From positions 1-32,120 of the forward strand of contig CALWBW010000027.1 in NCBI GenBank assembly GCA_944376195.1: a stretch of DNA of 32,120 nucleotides, written 5' to 3'. The notes beneath the pieces were generated by a model, which made no database searches, was not told the DNA's origin, and saw nothing but the letters and a program-made list of their open reading frames with translations. The stretch comes from an uncultured Clostridia bacterium. Lineage in GTDB: Bacteria; Bacillota; Clostridia; Oscillospirales; QAMX01. The translations under genes and the position numbers were made by a program. Shown here one piece after another: positions 22,113 through 29,213 of the stretch (positions within the stretch are counted from its first letter, which is position 1; every line of letters begins with the position of its first letter).

Positions 22113-23304
22113 AAAACGGGTTCGCCGCGTATATCGGCTTCCGCCCTGTCCGGATTATGACATTGAGGGAATAGAAAGCTGGTTGGGCGATATGGCAGAA
22201 ACCGGGCTCTTTTTAAGCCGTGACGGCTTCTTTCTCGGATTTGCTATTTTTGAAAGAGGAGAGGCGCGCCAGGTACGCTATCGTTTGGATGTTGCTCCAC
22301 GAAAAACAGGATGGCTTTCTGATGATACGGGGCCCGATGAAGAAGAGCGGAATCTGGGTGCCTCTTTTGGTTGGGAATATGTTGCTTCCTTTGGACAATT
22401 TTATATTTATCGCACGGAAGACGCAAATGCCCGCGAATTGCATACTGACCCACAGGTTCAGGCGCTGGCGATCAATCAAATTCGCCGCCGTGAGCGGGGG
22501 AGTGTGGTGACGAGCCTTCTTTTTTGGCTGGTGTGGCCGTTCATCTATTTAAACGGCACCTGGCTCCTTGTCATGTTTGAAGCGGGAACCTGGTTTGTCC
22601 TTATAGCTTTGTTCCTGCTGCTCTGGGCCTGTGCGGGGGCTGTTGCGCGCGCTGTCCATTTTCGGCGGATGCGAAAGAAATTACTGCGCGGTGAAGCGCT
22701 CGACCACGGGAAAAAGTGGCGCCGGCGCGCTGTACGCCATCGAATCAGCAGTATCCTTTCTGTGGTTTGTTGTCTTGCGTGGATCCTTGCCCTGCTCTGT
22801 CTGTGGGCAGAAGATCTGGAGGATGCCGGCAAAATTCCGCTGGAAACATATACTGGAGATCTGCCGTTTGCCACAATTGCCGATTTAATTCCGGAAGGCC
22901 GCTATGCGCTTGACGATATCGGATTCTCCAATACCGTGGAGTTTGGAAGTGATTGGTTGGCGCCTTCGATCATCCACTGGGCGGAAATTGCAACCGTCAC
23001 CCTCCCGGATGGCAGAGTATTTTCCGGCGGTCTGTACGTAGATTATTATGAAACGGCGTCGCCATGGCTTGCACGTGAAGCGGCAAGGGAGCTTACGCGT
23101 GCGGCGCGCCACAGCAAATATTTCAGTGAGTTGGAAACGCCGGAACTCGACGTTTCGTACGCGCAGGCCTATTCGGATATGTTTCCAAAACTGATTCTCC
23201 AAGAGGGGAATCTTGTGGTGCAGATAGAATTTTATCAAACTTCAGAAGCATATGAACTCCCTCTTGCTGAGTGGACCCAGCGTATGGTGGAATCTCTTTT
23301 CTGA
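22105..23304 (+). CDS. DUF2812 domain membrane protein, PadR partner
   Basis: A 399-residue protein. Residues about 1-130 form the DUF2812 domain ('RVYRLPPCPDYDIEGIESWLGDMAETGLFL', then 'FERGEARQVRYRLDV' and 'GWEYVASFGQFYIYR'). Three hydrophobic stretches follow (about 138-160, 165-190 and 210-232), then an extracytoplasmic C-terminal half of about 170 residues with no recognised domain. ATG at 22105 is chosen because GGGAGG stands just before it, inside padR; a start 30 bp earlier lacks this. Proteins of this kind are regularly encoded with PadR regulators and are thought to act in envelope or signal sensing, but the role is not established. Confidence 0.85.
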   Translation: MNEKRVRRVYRLPPCPDYDIEGIESWLGDMAETGLFLSRDGFFLGFAIFERGEARQVRYRLDVAPRKTGWLSDDTGPDEEERNLGASFGWEYVASFGQFYIYRTEDANARELHTDPQVQALAINQIRRRERGSVVTSLLFWLVWPFIYLNGTWLLVMFEAGTWFVLIALFLLLWACAGAVARAVHFRRMRKKLLRGEALDHGKKWRRRAVRHRISSILSVVCCLAWILALLCLWAEDLEDAGKIPLETYTGDLPFATIADLIPEGRYALDDIGFSNTVEFGSDWLAPSIIHWAEIATVTLPDGRVFSGGLYVDYYETASPWLAREAARELTRAARHSKYFSELETPELDVSYAQAYSDMFPKLILQEGNLVVQIEFYQTSEAYELPLAEWTQRMVESLF

Positions 23305-23306
23305 AA

Positions 23307-23338
23307 AAAACCGCACGGGGTTAATCCCGTGCGGTTTT
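23307..23338. terminator. Bidirectional terminator between DUF2812 gene and lexA
   Basis: CCGCACGGG (23311-23319) pairs with CCCGTGCGG (23326-23334), flanked by AAAA and TTTT, giving a 13-bp stem with a 6-nt loop. It starts 3 bp after the DUF2812 stop and also lies 40 bp after the lexA stop. Confidence 0.92.
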
Positions 23339-23377
23339 GCACATTCTTCTGAAAGACGCGTTGGTTTAAAAGGCTCT

Positions 23378-23989
23378 CTACACGGTGAAATTCCGATAGA
23401 GCCCAATAACCTTCCCCAAAATCTGTGCCTTATCAGCAGGAATGGGAGAATAGGCATTGTTTTCCGGAAGGAGCCAAACTTCACCATCTTGATGATACAG
23501 ACGTTTTACGGTAGCCTCTTCTCCCAGAAGGGCAACAACAATTTCCCGGTGCTCCGCCGAATCCTGGCGGCGAATCACAATAATATCTCCGTCCAAAATT
23601 CCTGCGCCGATCATGGAATCTCCTCGCACGCGCAATGCGAAAAAATCCCCGGAACTGTGTCCTGCGTCAAATGGCAGATATCCTTCAATATCCTCCACGG
23701 CCAAAATCGGCATACCTGCTGTAACCTGTCCCAGAATGGGAATCGAGCGCCAGCTTCCCTCGGCGGGTTCGCTGCCTGCCATGCGAATTGCGCGCATTTT
23801 GTGCCCGTCCCGCGTAATATATCCCGCACGGTCCAATGCTTTCAGATGCGCGTGTACGGTGGAAGGAGAGCGCAGGCCTACTGCCTCACCAATTTCACGT
23901 ACGGAGGGAGGAAACCCATGTTTCCGTGTGAAGTCCTGAAGGTATTCAAATATTTCAAGCTGTTTTTCCGAGAGCTTAACTGGAGCCAT
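23378..23989 (-). CDS. lexA: LexA repressor (SOS response)
   Basis: A 203-residue repressor with N-terminal winged helix (about 1-70; recognition region 'SVREIGEAVGLRSPSTVHAHL') and S24 autoprotease domain. The cleavage site is Ala91-Gly92 in 'GQVTAGMP'; catalytic Ser125 lies in 'RGDSMIGAGILDGD' and Lys162 in 'EEATVKRLY'. On DNA damage RecA filaments stimulate self-cleavage, releasing repair genes. ATG with AAGGAGG upstream. No SOS gene such as yneA/sosA stands next to it; the neighbour on the other side is an acyl carrier protein. Confidence 0.97.
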   Translation of the reverse strand: MAPVKLSEKQLEIFEYLQDFTRKHGFPPSVREIGEAVGLRSPSTVHAHLKALDRAGYITRDGHKMRAIRMAGSEPAEGSWRSIPILGQVTAGMPILAVEDIEGYLPFDAGHSSGDFFALRVRGDSMIGAGILDGDIIVIRRQDSAEHREIVVALLGEEATVKRLYHQDGEVWLLPENNAYSPIPADKAQILGKVIGLYRNFTV

Positions 23990-24050
23990 AATACGCCTCC
24001 TTTTGAATTTGGAGTACGGGAAACGGACGCTATGCTACCGTTGCACATTT

Positions 24051-24079
24051 AGTATAGCACAGTTTTCCGGAAAAAGCAA
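24051..24079 (-). promoter_or_regulatory. lexA: lexA promoter
   Basis: Minus strand: TTGCTT (24079-24074), 17-nt spacer, TATACT (24056-24051), about 60 bp before the start codon. Confidence 0.75.
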
Positions 24080-24090
24080 ACATTTGTTCA
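24077..24090. promoter_or_regulatory. SOS box (LexA/DinR operator)
   Basis: Minus strand TGAACAAATGTTTG differs little from the Gram-positive LexA consensus GAAC-N4-GTTC (here GAAC-AAAT-GTTT). It overlaps the lexA -35 box, as expected for autorepression. It is about 40 bp upstream of the ACP -35 box on the other strand, so effect on that gene is possible but not required. Confidence 0.75.
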
Positions 24091-24131
24091 CAAGGAATTC
24101 CCAAACTTCCACAAAAAAAGCCAATCACCCG

Positions 24132-24160
24132 TTGACAGAGGAAAAACTATGTATTATGAT
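24132..24160 (+). promoter_or_regulatory. Promoter of the acyl carrier protein gene
   Basis: TTGACA (24132-24137), 17-nt spacer, TATGAT (24155-24160). The leader up to the ATG at 24198 is about 30 nt. Confidence 0.85.
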
Positions 24161-24197
24161 AAGAGCGATATGAGGCGCAAAGTTTAGGAGGATGTGC

Positions 24198-24425
24198 ATG
24201 ATATTCGAAAAAGTAGCCGGCATACTTGCCAGCCAACTCGGCGCAGATGAAAATATGATTGAGGAAACGACAGACATCGTCAGCGATCTGGGAGCAGATT
24301 CTTTGGATGTAGTCACGCTTCTGATGTGTATTGAAGATGAATTTGGTGTTACGGTCAGCGACGAAGAGGCGCAGGAACTTCGCCAGGTTGGCGACATCGT
24401 TGCCTATATTGAAGCCCACATGTAA
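24198..24425 (+). CDS. acpP: Acyl carrier protein
   Basis: A 75-residue acidic four-helix protein of the AcpP type, with phosphopantetheine attachment at Ser35 in 'LGADSLDVVTLL', helix III 'EEFG/EDEFGVTVSDEEA' and C-terminal 'VGDIVAYIEAHM'. It carries growing acyl chains in fatty-acid or related synthesis after modification by holo-ACP synthase. ATG at 24198 lies 6 nt after AGGAGG; the ATG at 24192 abuts that site and is rejected. It is monocistronic, between a consensus promoter and its own terminator; no fab, plsX or polyketide genes are adjacent, so whether it is the housekeeping ACP or an extra one cannot be told. Confidence 0.92.
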   Translation: MIFEKVAGILASQLGADENMIEETTDIVSDLGADSLDVVTLLMCIEDEFGVTVSDEEAQELRQVGDIVAYIEAHM

Positions 24426-24462
24426 AAAATGATTGCAGAAGGCGCGGCATTGCGTCTGTGCG

Positions 24463-24491
24463 AAAGGACCAGGGAAATATCCTGGTCCTTT
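24463..24491 (+). terminator. Terminator of the acyl carrier protein gene
   Basis: AAAGGACCAGG (24463-24473) pairs with CCTGGTCCTTT (24481-24491) across a 7-nt loop, followed by a T-rich CTTTATTATTT on the plus strand. It lies 37 bp after the ACP stop. Confidence 0.85.
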
Positions 24492-24496
24492 CTTTA

Positions 24497-24691
24497 TTAT
24501 TTGACTTGATAGTTTTGAACACAGTACTCCAAAAAGAAATTAATCAGCTCGTTTCGGGAGCGATTACTCTCTTTTGCAATCTGATCCAAGGCAAGAACTG
24601 TTTCATCTTTGACCCGGATGGAAAACGTTTTGTGGGCATCTTCTCCTTTTAAATCCGGTTTTTTCGGCACAATAATCTTTTTATCCTCCAT
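24497..24691 (-). CDS. Small ribbon-helix-helix (CopG/Arc-like) DNA-binding protein
   Basis: A 64-residue protein. After a basic N-terminus (KKIIVPKKPDLKG), the core 'HKTFSIRVKDETVLALDQIA' is a beta-strand plus helix A and 'NRSRNELINFFLEYC' helix B of a ribbon-helix-helix dimer, with the strand TFSIRV contacting DNA. ATG at 24691 with GGTGAG upstream; the frame extends four codons to a TTG that has no ribosome site. Downstream lies the ACP terminator (convergent gene). Upstream DNA has the ATGTTATA repeats at 24737-24780. Such proteins often act as antitoxin-like or plasmid-copy repressors; here no toxin gene is seen, so a self-regulating repressor is the plain reading. Confidence 0.7.
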   Translation of the reverse strand: MEDKKIIVPKKPDLKGEDAHKTFSIRVKDETVLALDQIAKESNRSRNELINFFLEYCVQNYQVK

Positions 24692-24736
24692 AATACTCAC
24701 CAATGAACAGTATAGCTTGACATGTGATGAAATAAT

Positions 24737-24780
24737 ATGTTATATTAAATCATACCAATCATGTTATATAATATGTTATA
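24737..24780. repeat. Three direct repeats of ATGTTATA upstream of the RHH gene
   Basis: Exact 8-mers at 24737-24744, 24761-24768 and 24773-24780, start-to-start spacing 24 and 12 nt, so all on the same helical phase (12 nt unit). The region is very AT-rich and contains further half-palindromes such as AATAT-GTT-ATATT. A TATACT -10-like box for the RHH gene is at 24714-24709 (minus). Pattern fits operator repeats for the RHH protein; identity unproven. A -35 box was not found. Confidence 0.5.
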
Positions 24781-24792
24781 AATTTTAACTAG

Positions 24793-24822
24793 AAAAAAAG
24801 ACTGTGATATTTGTCACAGTCT
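24793..24822 (-). terminator. Terminator of the Xre-like gene
   Basis: Minus strand: AGACTGTGA stem (24822-24814) pairs with TCACAGTCT (24807-24799), 6-nt loop, followed by a run of T (24798-24793). Its 5' arm begins inside the stop codon of the Xre-like gene. Confidence 0.9.
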
Positions 24823-25049
24823 CATTTTAATTTTTTAGGATAGGGTTTTTTGACGTCTGTCAATCCCAACAGGTAGTCTGTACTGACACCATAGTATTGG
24901 GCGATTTCCATCAATACGTCAAGCGGTACGTTTCGAACGCCCATTTCATAATTTCCATACGTACGAGTAGGGATTCCAAGGGCAGCCGCAACGTCTTCCT
25001 GTCTTAAATCCTGATCTTCTCGTAAATCTCGAAGACGCTTACATATCAT
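24822..25049 (-). CDS. Small Xre-family (HTH_3) regulator
   Basis: A 75-residue protein with a single lambda-repressor-like helix-turn-helix: 'RLRDLREDQDLRQEDVAAAL' (5-24), 'GIPTRTYGNYEMGVRNVPLD' (25-44), 'LMEIAQYYGVSTDYLLGLTD' (47-66). It has the typical short C-terminal tail after 'STDYLLGLTD'. ATG at 25049 with GGTGG about 7 nt upstream is preferred; the frame open to 25202 has no good start. A minus-strand -10 box TATAAT is at 25077-25072; its -35 region overlaps the plus-strand TTGACA at 25097, so the two divergent promoters interfere. Probably a phage/element-type repressor; target unknown. Confidence 0.8.
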   Translation of the reverse strand: MICKRLRDLREDQDLRQEDVAAALGIPTRTYGNYEMGVRNVPLDVLMEIAQYYGVSTDYLLGLTDVKKPYPKKLK

Positions 25050-25096
25050 GCTCTTTCCACCGTCCCAATTTATTATATAGGTTATCCGATATGGGG

Positions 25097-25125
25097 TTGA
25101 CATATCTCCCAAAATGAGAGATAAT
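25097..25125 (+). promoter_or_regulatory. Promoter and palindrome between the two Xre-like genes
   Basis: Plus strand TTGACA (25097-25102), 17-nt spacer, GATAAT (25120-25125). Within it, TATCTC (25103-25108) is an exact inverted copy of GAGATA (25118-25123), 9-nt centre, fitting an operator placed between the -35 and -10 boxes. Confidence 0.65.
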
Positions 25126-25205
25126 TTTGTTAATTTCGGTGGAAATTTGTCCCTTTTAAAAGCAATTAGCGGGATTTCGACAAAATTTTCTATTTTTTTC
25201 ACAAC

Positions 25206-25228
25206 TTATTTCCGGAATTTATTTCCGG
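25206..25228. repeat. Tandem direct repeat TTATTTCCGG before the second Xre-like gene
   Basis: TTATTTCCGG occurs at 25206-25215 and 25219-25228 (13-nt period) in the leader of the gene at 25253, upstream of its ribosome site AAAGGGGA. Confidence 0.6.
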
Positions 25229-25252
25229 CGCAGAATAAAGGGGAATGCCTGT

Positions 25253-25501
25253 ATGGAGAGTAAAGATCGGCCATTGGATCAAAACGCTGTCATTCGGGAA
25301 AATATTCGGAATTTGCGTATTTCCAGAGGATGGAATGTCTTACAGGTGGCGGACCGGACCGGCATTCCGGTTGAAGCGTTAATTGAAATTGAAGAAGGTG
25401 CGGATTGCCGGCTGGAGTATTTGGGCAAACTCTGCGATCTGTTTGAACTATCCATGATCGACATGTTTCAACCGGTGAAAGTGTTTCGGATAGGTCCCTG
25501 A
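25253..25501 (+). CDS. Small Xre-like (HTH_3) protein
   Basis: An 82-residue protein. 'VIRENIRNLRISRGWNVLQV' (13-32), 'ADRTGIPVEALIEIEEG' (33-49) and 'LEYLGKLCDLFELSMIDMF' (54-72) follow the helix layout of Xre-type DNA-binding domains, with an acidic stretch EIEEG where a lambda-type repressor has its recognition-helix end. ATG with AAAGGGGA upstream. It is divergent from the other Xre-like gene; shared regulation through the intervening palindrome is likely. It ends at a bidirectional terminator facing pyrI. Confidence 0.75.
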   Translation: MESKDRPLDQNAVIRENIRNLRISRGWNVLQVADRTGIPVEALIEIEEGADCRLEYLGKLCDLFELSMIDMFQPVKVFRIGP

Positions 25502-25526
25502 AAATTTGTTGGCATTTTTTGTAAAG

Positions 25527-25568
25527 AAAACCCGGCCTTTGTACAAAATCGTACAGAGGTCGGGTTTT
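25527..25568. terminator. Bidirectional terminator between the Xre-like gene and the pyr operon
   Basis: AAAACCCGGCCTTTGTAC (25527-25544) pairs with GTACAGAGGTCGGGTTTT (25551-25568), 18 bp with two G-U pairs and a 6-nt loop, with T-runs on both strands. It lies 26 bp after the plus-strand gene and 38 bp after the pyrI stop. Confidence 0.92.
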
Positions 25569-25606
25569 CAAAATTTCTTGAAAAATATGACTTAAAAGAC
25601 GAAGGC

Positions 25607-26038
25607 TTATTCTTCTTCGTTTCTTTTTCCTTCTGTATCGCAATAAATGCAACGATAAATTCCCTGTTCCCGATTTGCCAAGCGGAAAATATGGGGAATT
25701 TCTCGTTCCGCTGTGACGATACAGCGTGGATTTTTACAAAAAATCACATTTTCGACCTGCTCCGGTAATTCCAGATGCCGTTTTTCCACCAACACGCCGT
25801 CCCGGATAATATTGACTGTCGCACCAGGATCAATGTAACCCAGCATGTCGAGATCAACGCTCAGTTCCTCATCGATTTTGATAATATCTTTGCGGCCCAT
25901 CTTTTCACTGGGAGCGTTTTTAATGATGGCAACGGAACATTTCAAACGGTCCAGGTGCAGCAGGTTATAAAGTTCCATACTGCGTCCAGCCCGGATATGG
26001 TCGATGACGATTCCGTTTTTAATCGAATCAATAATCAT
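25607..26038 (-). CDS. pyrI: Aspartate carbamoyltransferase regulatory subunit
   Basis: A 143-residue regulatory chain that binds nucleotide effectors (CTP/ATP in studied enzymes) and joins PyrB trimers. N-terminal allosteric domain ('SIKNGIVIDHIRAGRS', 5-20), then the C-terminal zinc domain with Cys101, Cys106, Cys130 and Cys133 ('CKNPRC' and 'YRCIYC'). It is the last gene of the operon, with the start directly abutting the pyrB stop (no gap), so the two subunits are made in step. A terminator follows. The presence of PyrI predicts an allosteric holoenzyme. Confidence 0.95.
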   Translation of the reverse strand: MIIDSIKNGIVIDHIRAGRSMELYNLLHLDRLKCSVAIIKNAPSEKMGRKDIIKIDEELSVDLDMLGYIDPGATVNIIRDGVLVEKRHLELPEQVENVIFCKNPRCIVTAEREIPHIFRLANREQGIYRCIYCDTEGKRNEEE

Positions 26039-26953
26039 TTACGACACCTCCAGCAGCATGAGGATCAGCGCCATACGCATGTACTTCCCGTAAAGCGCCT
26101 GCTTGAAATAACAGGCCCGCGGATCGTCGTCCACAGAACCGGCAATTTCGCCGACGCGCGGCAGGGGATGCAGAATGGCAAGATCCTGCTTTGCTGTGAG
26201 AAGTTTTTCCGGAGTTAGAATATAGCTGTCTTTCAGGCGGATGTAGTCCGCTTCGTTAAAGAAACGCTCGCGCTGTACGCGTGTCATATAAAGGATATCC
26301 AATTCCGGCATAACTTCTTCCAAATCTTCCGTCTCATAAAAAGAAAATCCGCCGCGCTGCAACACATCTTCCTTGATATAGTCAGGCAGCACAAGTTCTT
26401 CCGGAGAAATCAGGACAAACCGCACGTTTTCATACCGCGATAACGCACTGATGAGGGAGTGTACGGTCCGTCCAAATTTTAAGTCCCCGCAGAGACCGAC
26501 CGTCAGATCTGAAAAACGGCCTTTTTCCCGGTGGATGGTCAGAAGATCGGCGAGCGTTTGCGTAGGGTGATTGTGACCGCCATCGCCCGCATTAATGACG
26601 GGAACGCCGGATTTCATGGAGGCAACAAGCGGTGCGCCTTCTTTTGGATGCCGCATCGCGATGATGTCTGCATAACAGCTGACGACACGCACGGTGTCCG
26701 CAATGCTCTCTCCCTTGGAAGCGGAGCTTGACGCCGCCTCGGAAAATCCGATGACATGGCCGCCCAGTTCATACATCGCGGCTTCAAAACTCAGGCGTGT
26801 GCGGGTAGAAGGTTCAAAGAAAAGGGTCGCAAGCTTTTTTCCATGACATTTTTCCGCATATTTTTCGGGGTTTTGAATGATATCGTCCGCTGTGCGAATC
26901 AAAGATGCAATTTCATCTTTTGAAAGATCTAAAATATCGATCAGACTTCTCAT
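26039..26953 (-). CDS. pyrB: Aspartate carbamoyltransferase catalytic subunit
   Basis: A 304-residue enzyme joining carbamoyl phosphate and aspartate, the committed step of UMP synthesis. The carbamoyl-phosphate site '[13 protein letters not shown]' (45-57) and 'ILHPLPRV' near the C-terminus (aspartate site) are intact; '[18 protein letters not shown]' is also present. Start overlaps pyrE stop by 4 bp (ATGA), ribosome site GGAG 7 nt upstream. Confidence 0.97.
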   Translation of the reverse strand: MRSLIDILDLSKDEIASLIRTADDIIQNPEKYAEKCHGKKLATLFFEPSTRTRLSFEAAMYELGGHVIGFSEAASSSASKGESIADTVRVVSCYADIIAMRHPKEGAPLVASMKSGVPVINAGDGGHNHPTQTLADLLTIHREKGRFSDLTVGLCGDLKFGRTVHSLISALSRYENVRFVLISPEELVLPDYIKEDVLQRGGFSFYETEDLEEVMPELDILYMTRVQRERFFNEADYIRLKDSYILTPEKLLTAKQDLAILHPLPRVGEIAGSVDDDPRACYFKQALYGKYMRMALILMLLEVS

Positions 26954-27588
26954 TTTGCGGCTCCGATCCAGCTCTCATCGGAAGGATTATCACGGAAGGC
27001 CAAAAGACGCGCAATATCGGACTGCGTAATATATCCTTTTTCTGCTGCAACTTCGGCAATGGCGTCGAAATCGGTCAGACTGTGGTTTTCCACCTGCGCC
27101 GCAGCCAGCCGTTCCAGACCTTTTTTCATTCCATAGGTAAAAATACTCACGATTCCCAGTACTTCCGCGCCTGCTTCCCGCAGGACGTTTACGACTTCAA
27201 TGACGCTGCCGCCAGTGGAGATCAAATCTTCGATGACAACGACCTTTTGTCCGGGCAACAGTTTGCCCTCAATCTGGTTTCCGCGGCCATGATCTTTTGC
27301 GGAAGAACGAACATATCCCATGGGAAGTCCCAGAATATGCCCGGCAATTGCTGCGTGGGCAATACCGGCTGTACTGGTACCCATTAAAACTTCGCAGGCA
27401 GGATACAGTGTGCGAACCGTATCGGCAATAGCCTGTTCCACAATGTTACGGGCCTCCGGCGCGGTCAAGATTAAACGGTTGTCGCAATAAACCGGACTTT
27501 TGATGCCGCTGGCCCAAGTAAACGGTTCCTGCGGGCGCAGGAATACTGCGCCAATGGACAAAAGTTGTTCTGCAATTTTCTTTTTCAT
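26950..27588 (-). CDS. pyrE: Orotate phosphoribosyltransferase
   Basis: A 212-residue cytosolic enzyme converting orotate and PRPP to orotidine-5'-phosphate. PRPP-binding loop '[14 protein letters not shown]' (116-129); '[14 protein letters not shown]' (70-83) and '[17 protein letters not shown]' (92-108), the catalytic hood loop, are typical. ATG with GGAGG at 27597-27601. It follows pyrF by 15 bp and overlaps pyrB by 4 bp. Its PRPP comes from the long Prs at 20227 or another synthetase. Confidence 0.97.
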   Translation of the reverse strand: MKKKIAEQLLSIGAVFLRPQEPFTWASGIKSPVYCDNRLILTAPEARNIVEQAIADTVRTLYPACEVLMGTSTAGIAHAAIAGHILGLPMGYVRSSAKDHGRGNQIEGKLLPGQKVVVIEDLISTGGSVIEVVNVLREAGAEVLGIVSIFTYGMKKGLERLAAAQVENHSLTDFDAIAEVAAEKGYITQSDIARLLAFRDNPSDESWIGAAK

Positions 27589-27603
27589 GGGACTGTCCTC
27601 CTT

Positions 27604-28302
27604 TTAACCCAGAAATTCCTGAACGCAGCGGCGATAGGCGGCGACAGGGTCTTCCGCCCGTGTGATGGGGCGTCCTACTACGATGAAGTCAGAACCAAGC
27701 GTTTTGGCGCGTGCCGGTGTGGCGATACGAGCCTGGTCACCGGCCTCGCCGTCGGCAAACCGGACGCCCGGCGTGACGGTTAAGAAGTCTGCGCCGCAGG
27801 CTTCTTTGACCCGGGAAGCTTCCAGCGGCGAACAGACGACGCCGTCAAGGCCGGCTTTTTTTGCGTTGCGTGCGTAGTGCGTAACCACTTCTTCGATGGG
27901 ACGCGCAATGAGCAGGTCTTCGCGCATACGCTCCTCGCTTGTAGAGGTAAGCTGTGTGACGGCGATCAAAAGCGGCCTGGTTCCATCAGGACGCCGTAAG
28001 CCCTCCAAAGCCGCCTCCATCATGGCGACGGTACCGCCCGCGTGCAGATTGCACATGTCAATGTCGAGTGAAGACAGGACCGCCATGGCGCTTTTGACGG
28101 TGTTTGGGATGTCATGCAGCTTTAAGTCGAGGAATATTTTATGTCCCCGCGCTTTCAGTTCCCGGACAATGGCAGGACCCTCAGCGTAAAAAAGTTCCAT
28201 GCCGATCTTTAAATAGGGCTTTTCCTCCGTAAAACGGTCCAGAAAAGCAAGCGTTTCTTCCCGATTTTTAAAATCACAGGCAATAATAACGTCGCGGCTC
28301 AT
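27604..28302 (-). CDS. pyrF: Orotidine-5'-phosphate decarboxylase
   Basis: A 232-residue group I OMP decarboxylase that yields UMP. The charged catalytic network is in '[14 protein letters not shown]' (56-69; Asp59, Lys61, Asp64) and an earlier lysine in 'YLKIGMELF' (30-38). '[21 protein letters not shown]' (C-terminal phosphate-binding) completes the family pattern. Its ATG overlaps the pyrD stop by 4 bp. Confidence 0.97.
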   Translation of the reverse strand: MSRDVIIACDFKNREETLAFLDRFTEEKPYLKIGMELFYAEGPAIVRELKARGHKIFLDLKLHDIPNTVKSAMAVLSSLDIDMCNLHAGGTVAMMEAALEGLRRPDGTRPLLIAVTQLTSTSEERMREDLLIARPIEEVVTHYARNAKKAGLDGVVCSPLEASRVKEACGADFLTVTPGVRFADGEAGDQARIATPARAKTLGSDFIVVGRPITRAEDPVAAYRRCVQEFLG

Positions 28303-29213
28303 CGGTGTGCACCTCCAATAATTTCTTTCAGGCTGTGGATGCCGAGCGATTCCATCACGCGCGGCAGGTCTTCTATGATATCGCGGCAGGCGTAGGGATT
28401 GACCAGGTTTGCCGCACCTACCTGTACGGCGGTAGCGCCGGCCAGCATCATTTCCACGACATCCCGGGCGGAAGAGACGCCGCCCATCCCCATGATGGGA
28501 ATGGAGACGGCTTCTGCGACCTGATAGACCATCCGTACGGCGACAGGGAAGATCGCACGGCCGGAAAAACCTCCCATCTTGTTTGCAATCACGGGACGGC
28601 GTGTGCGCAGGTCAATGCGCATGCCAAGCAGCGTATTGATCAGGCTGATGCCGTCTGCACCCGCTTTTTCACAGGCAACGGCAATGGAAACAATGTCCGT
28701 GACATTGGGGGAAAGTTTGATATAAATCGGTTTTCGGGTAACCTTGCGCACTTCACGCGTAACAAGTGCGGCGGACTCCGGCGAGACGCCGAAGCTCATG
28801 CCGCCGTTATGGACATTGGGGCAACTGACGTTGACCTCAATCAGTCCCACACATTCCTCCTGGTCAATTTTGGCGCAGCACTCGACATATTCATCGATTG
28901 AGAAGCCGGAAATATTGGCAATTACAGGTTTGTGGAAAACTTTCCGCATACGTGGAAGCTCCTGGGAAATGACGGCGTCAATCCCCGGATTTTGCAATCC
29001 AACAGAATTAATCATTCCGGCTGGACATTCGGCAATGCGCGGCAGAGGATTGCCGTAACGTGCTTCTCGCGTTGTACCCTTGAAGGAAAAAGAACCGAGC
29101 AGGTTGATGTCATAGAGCTCGGCAAATTCATAACCGTAGCCAAACGTGCCGCTTGCGGGAATGACGGGATTATCCAGCGTCAGGCCGCTTAATTGGACGC
29201 GGGTATCTACCAT
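28299..29213 (-). CDS. pyrD: Dihydroorotate dehydrogenase catalytic subunit, class 1B
   Basis: A 304-residue FMN enzyme that oxidises dihydroorotate to orotate and passes electrons to PyrK. Class 1 catalytic Cys131 in '[13 protein letters not shown]'; '[13 protein letters not shown]' (15-27), '[11 protein letters not shown]' (69-79) and '[20 protein letters not shown]' fit. Class 1B (NAD-linked) is chosen because pyrK is adjacent; they overlap by 7 bp. Ribosome site GGAGG lies in pyrK. Confidence 0.96.
   Translation of the reverse strand: MVDTRVQLSGLTLDNPVIPASGTFGYGYEFAELYDINLLGSFSFKGTTREARYGNPLPRIAECPAGMINSVGLQNPGIDAVISQELPRMRKVFHKPVIANISGFSIDEYVECCAKIDQEECVGLIEVNVSCPNVHNGGMSFGVSPESAALVTREVRKVTRKPIYIKLSPNVTDIVSIAVACEKAGADGISLINTLLGMRIDLRTRRPVIANKMGGFSGRAIFPVAVRMVYQVAEAVSIPIMGMGGVSSARDVVEMMLAGATAVQVGAANLVNPYACRDIIEDLPRVMESLGIHSLKEIIGGAHR

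Noticed and set aside
25050..25202. Longer Xre-like protein with 51 extra N-terminal residues
   Set aside because: No ribosome site at the upstream start; the extension is not domain-like and contains promoter sequence.
24497..25501. Toxin-antitoxin system built from the RHH and Xre proteins
   Set aside because: No toxin-like partner is encoded nearby, the genes are separated by terminators or promoters, and they are not arranged as an operon pair.
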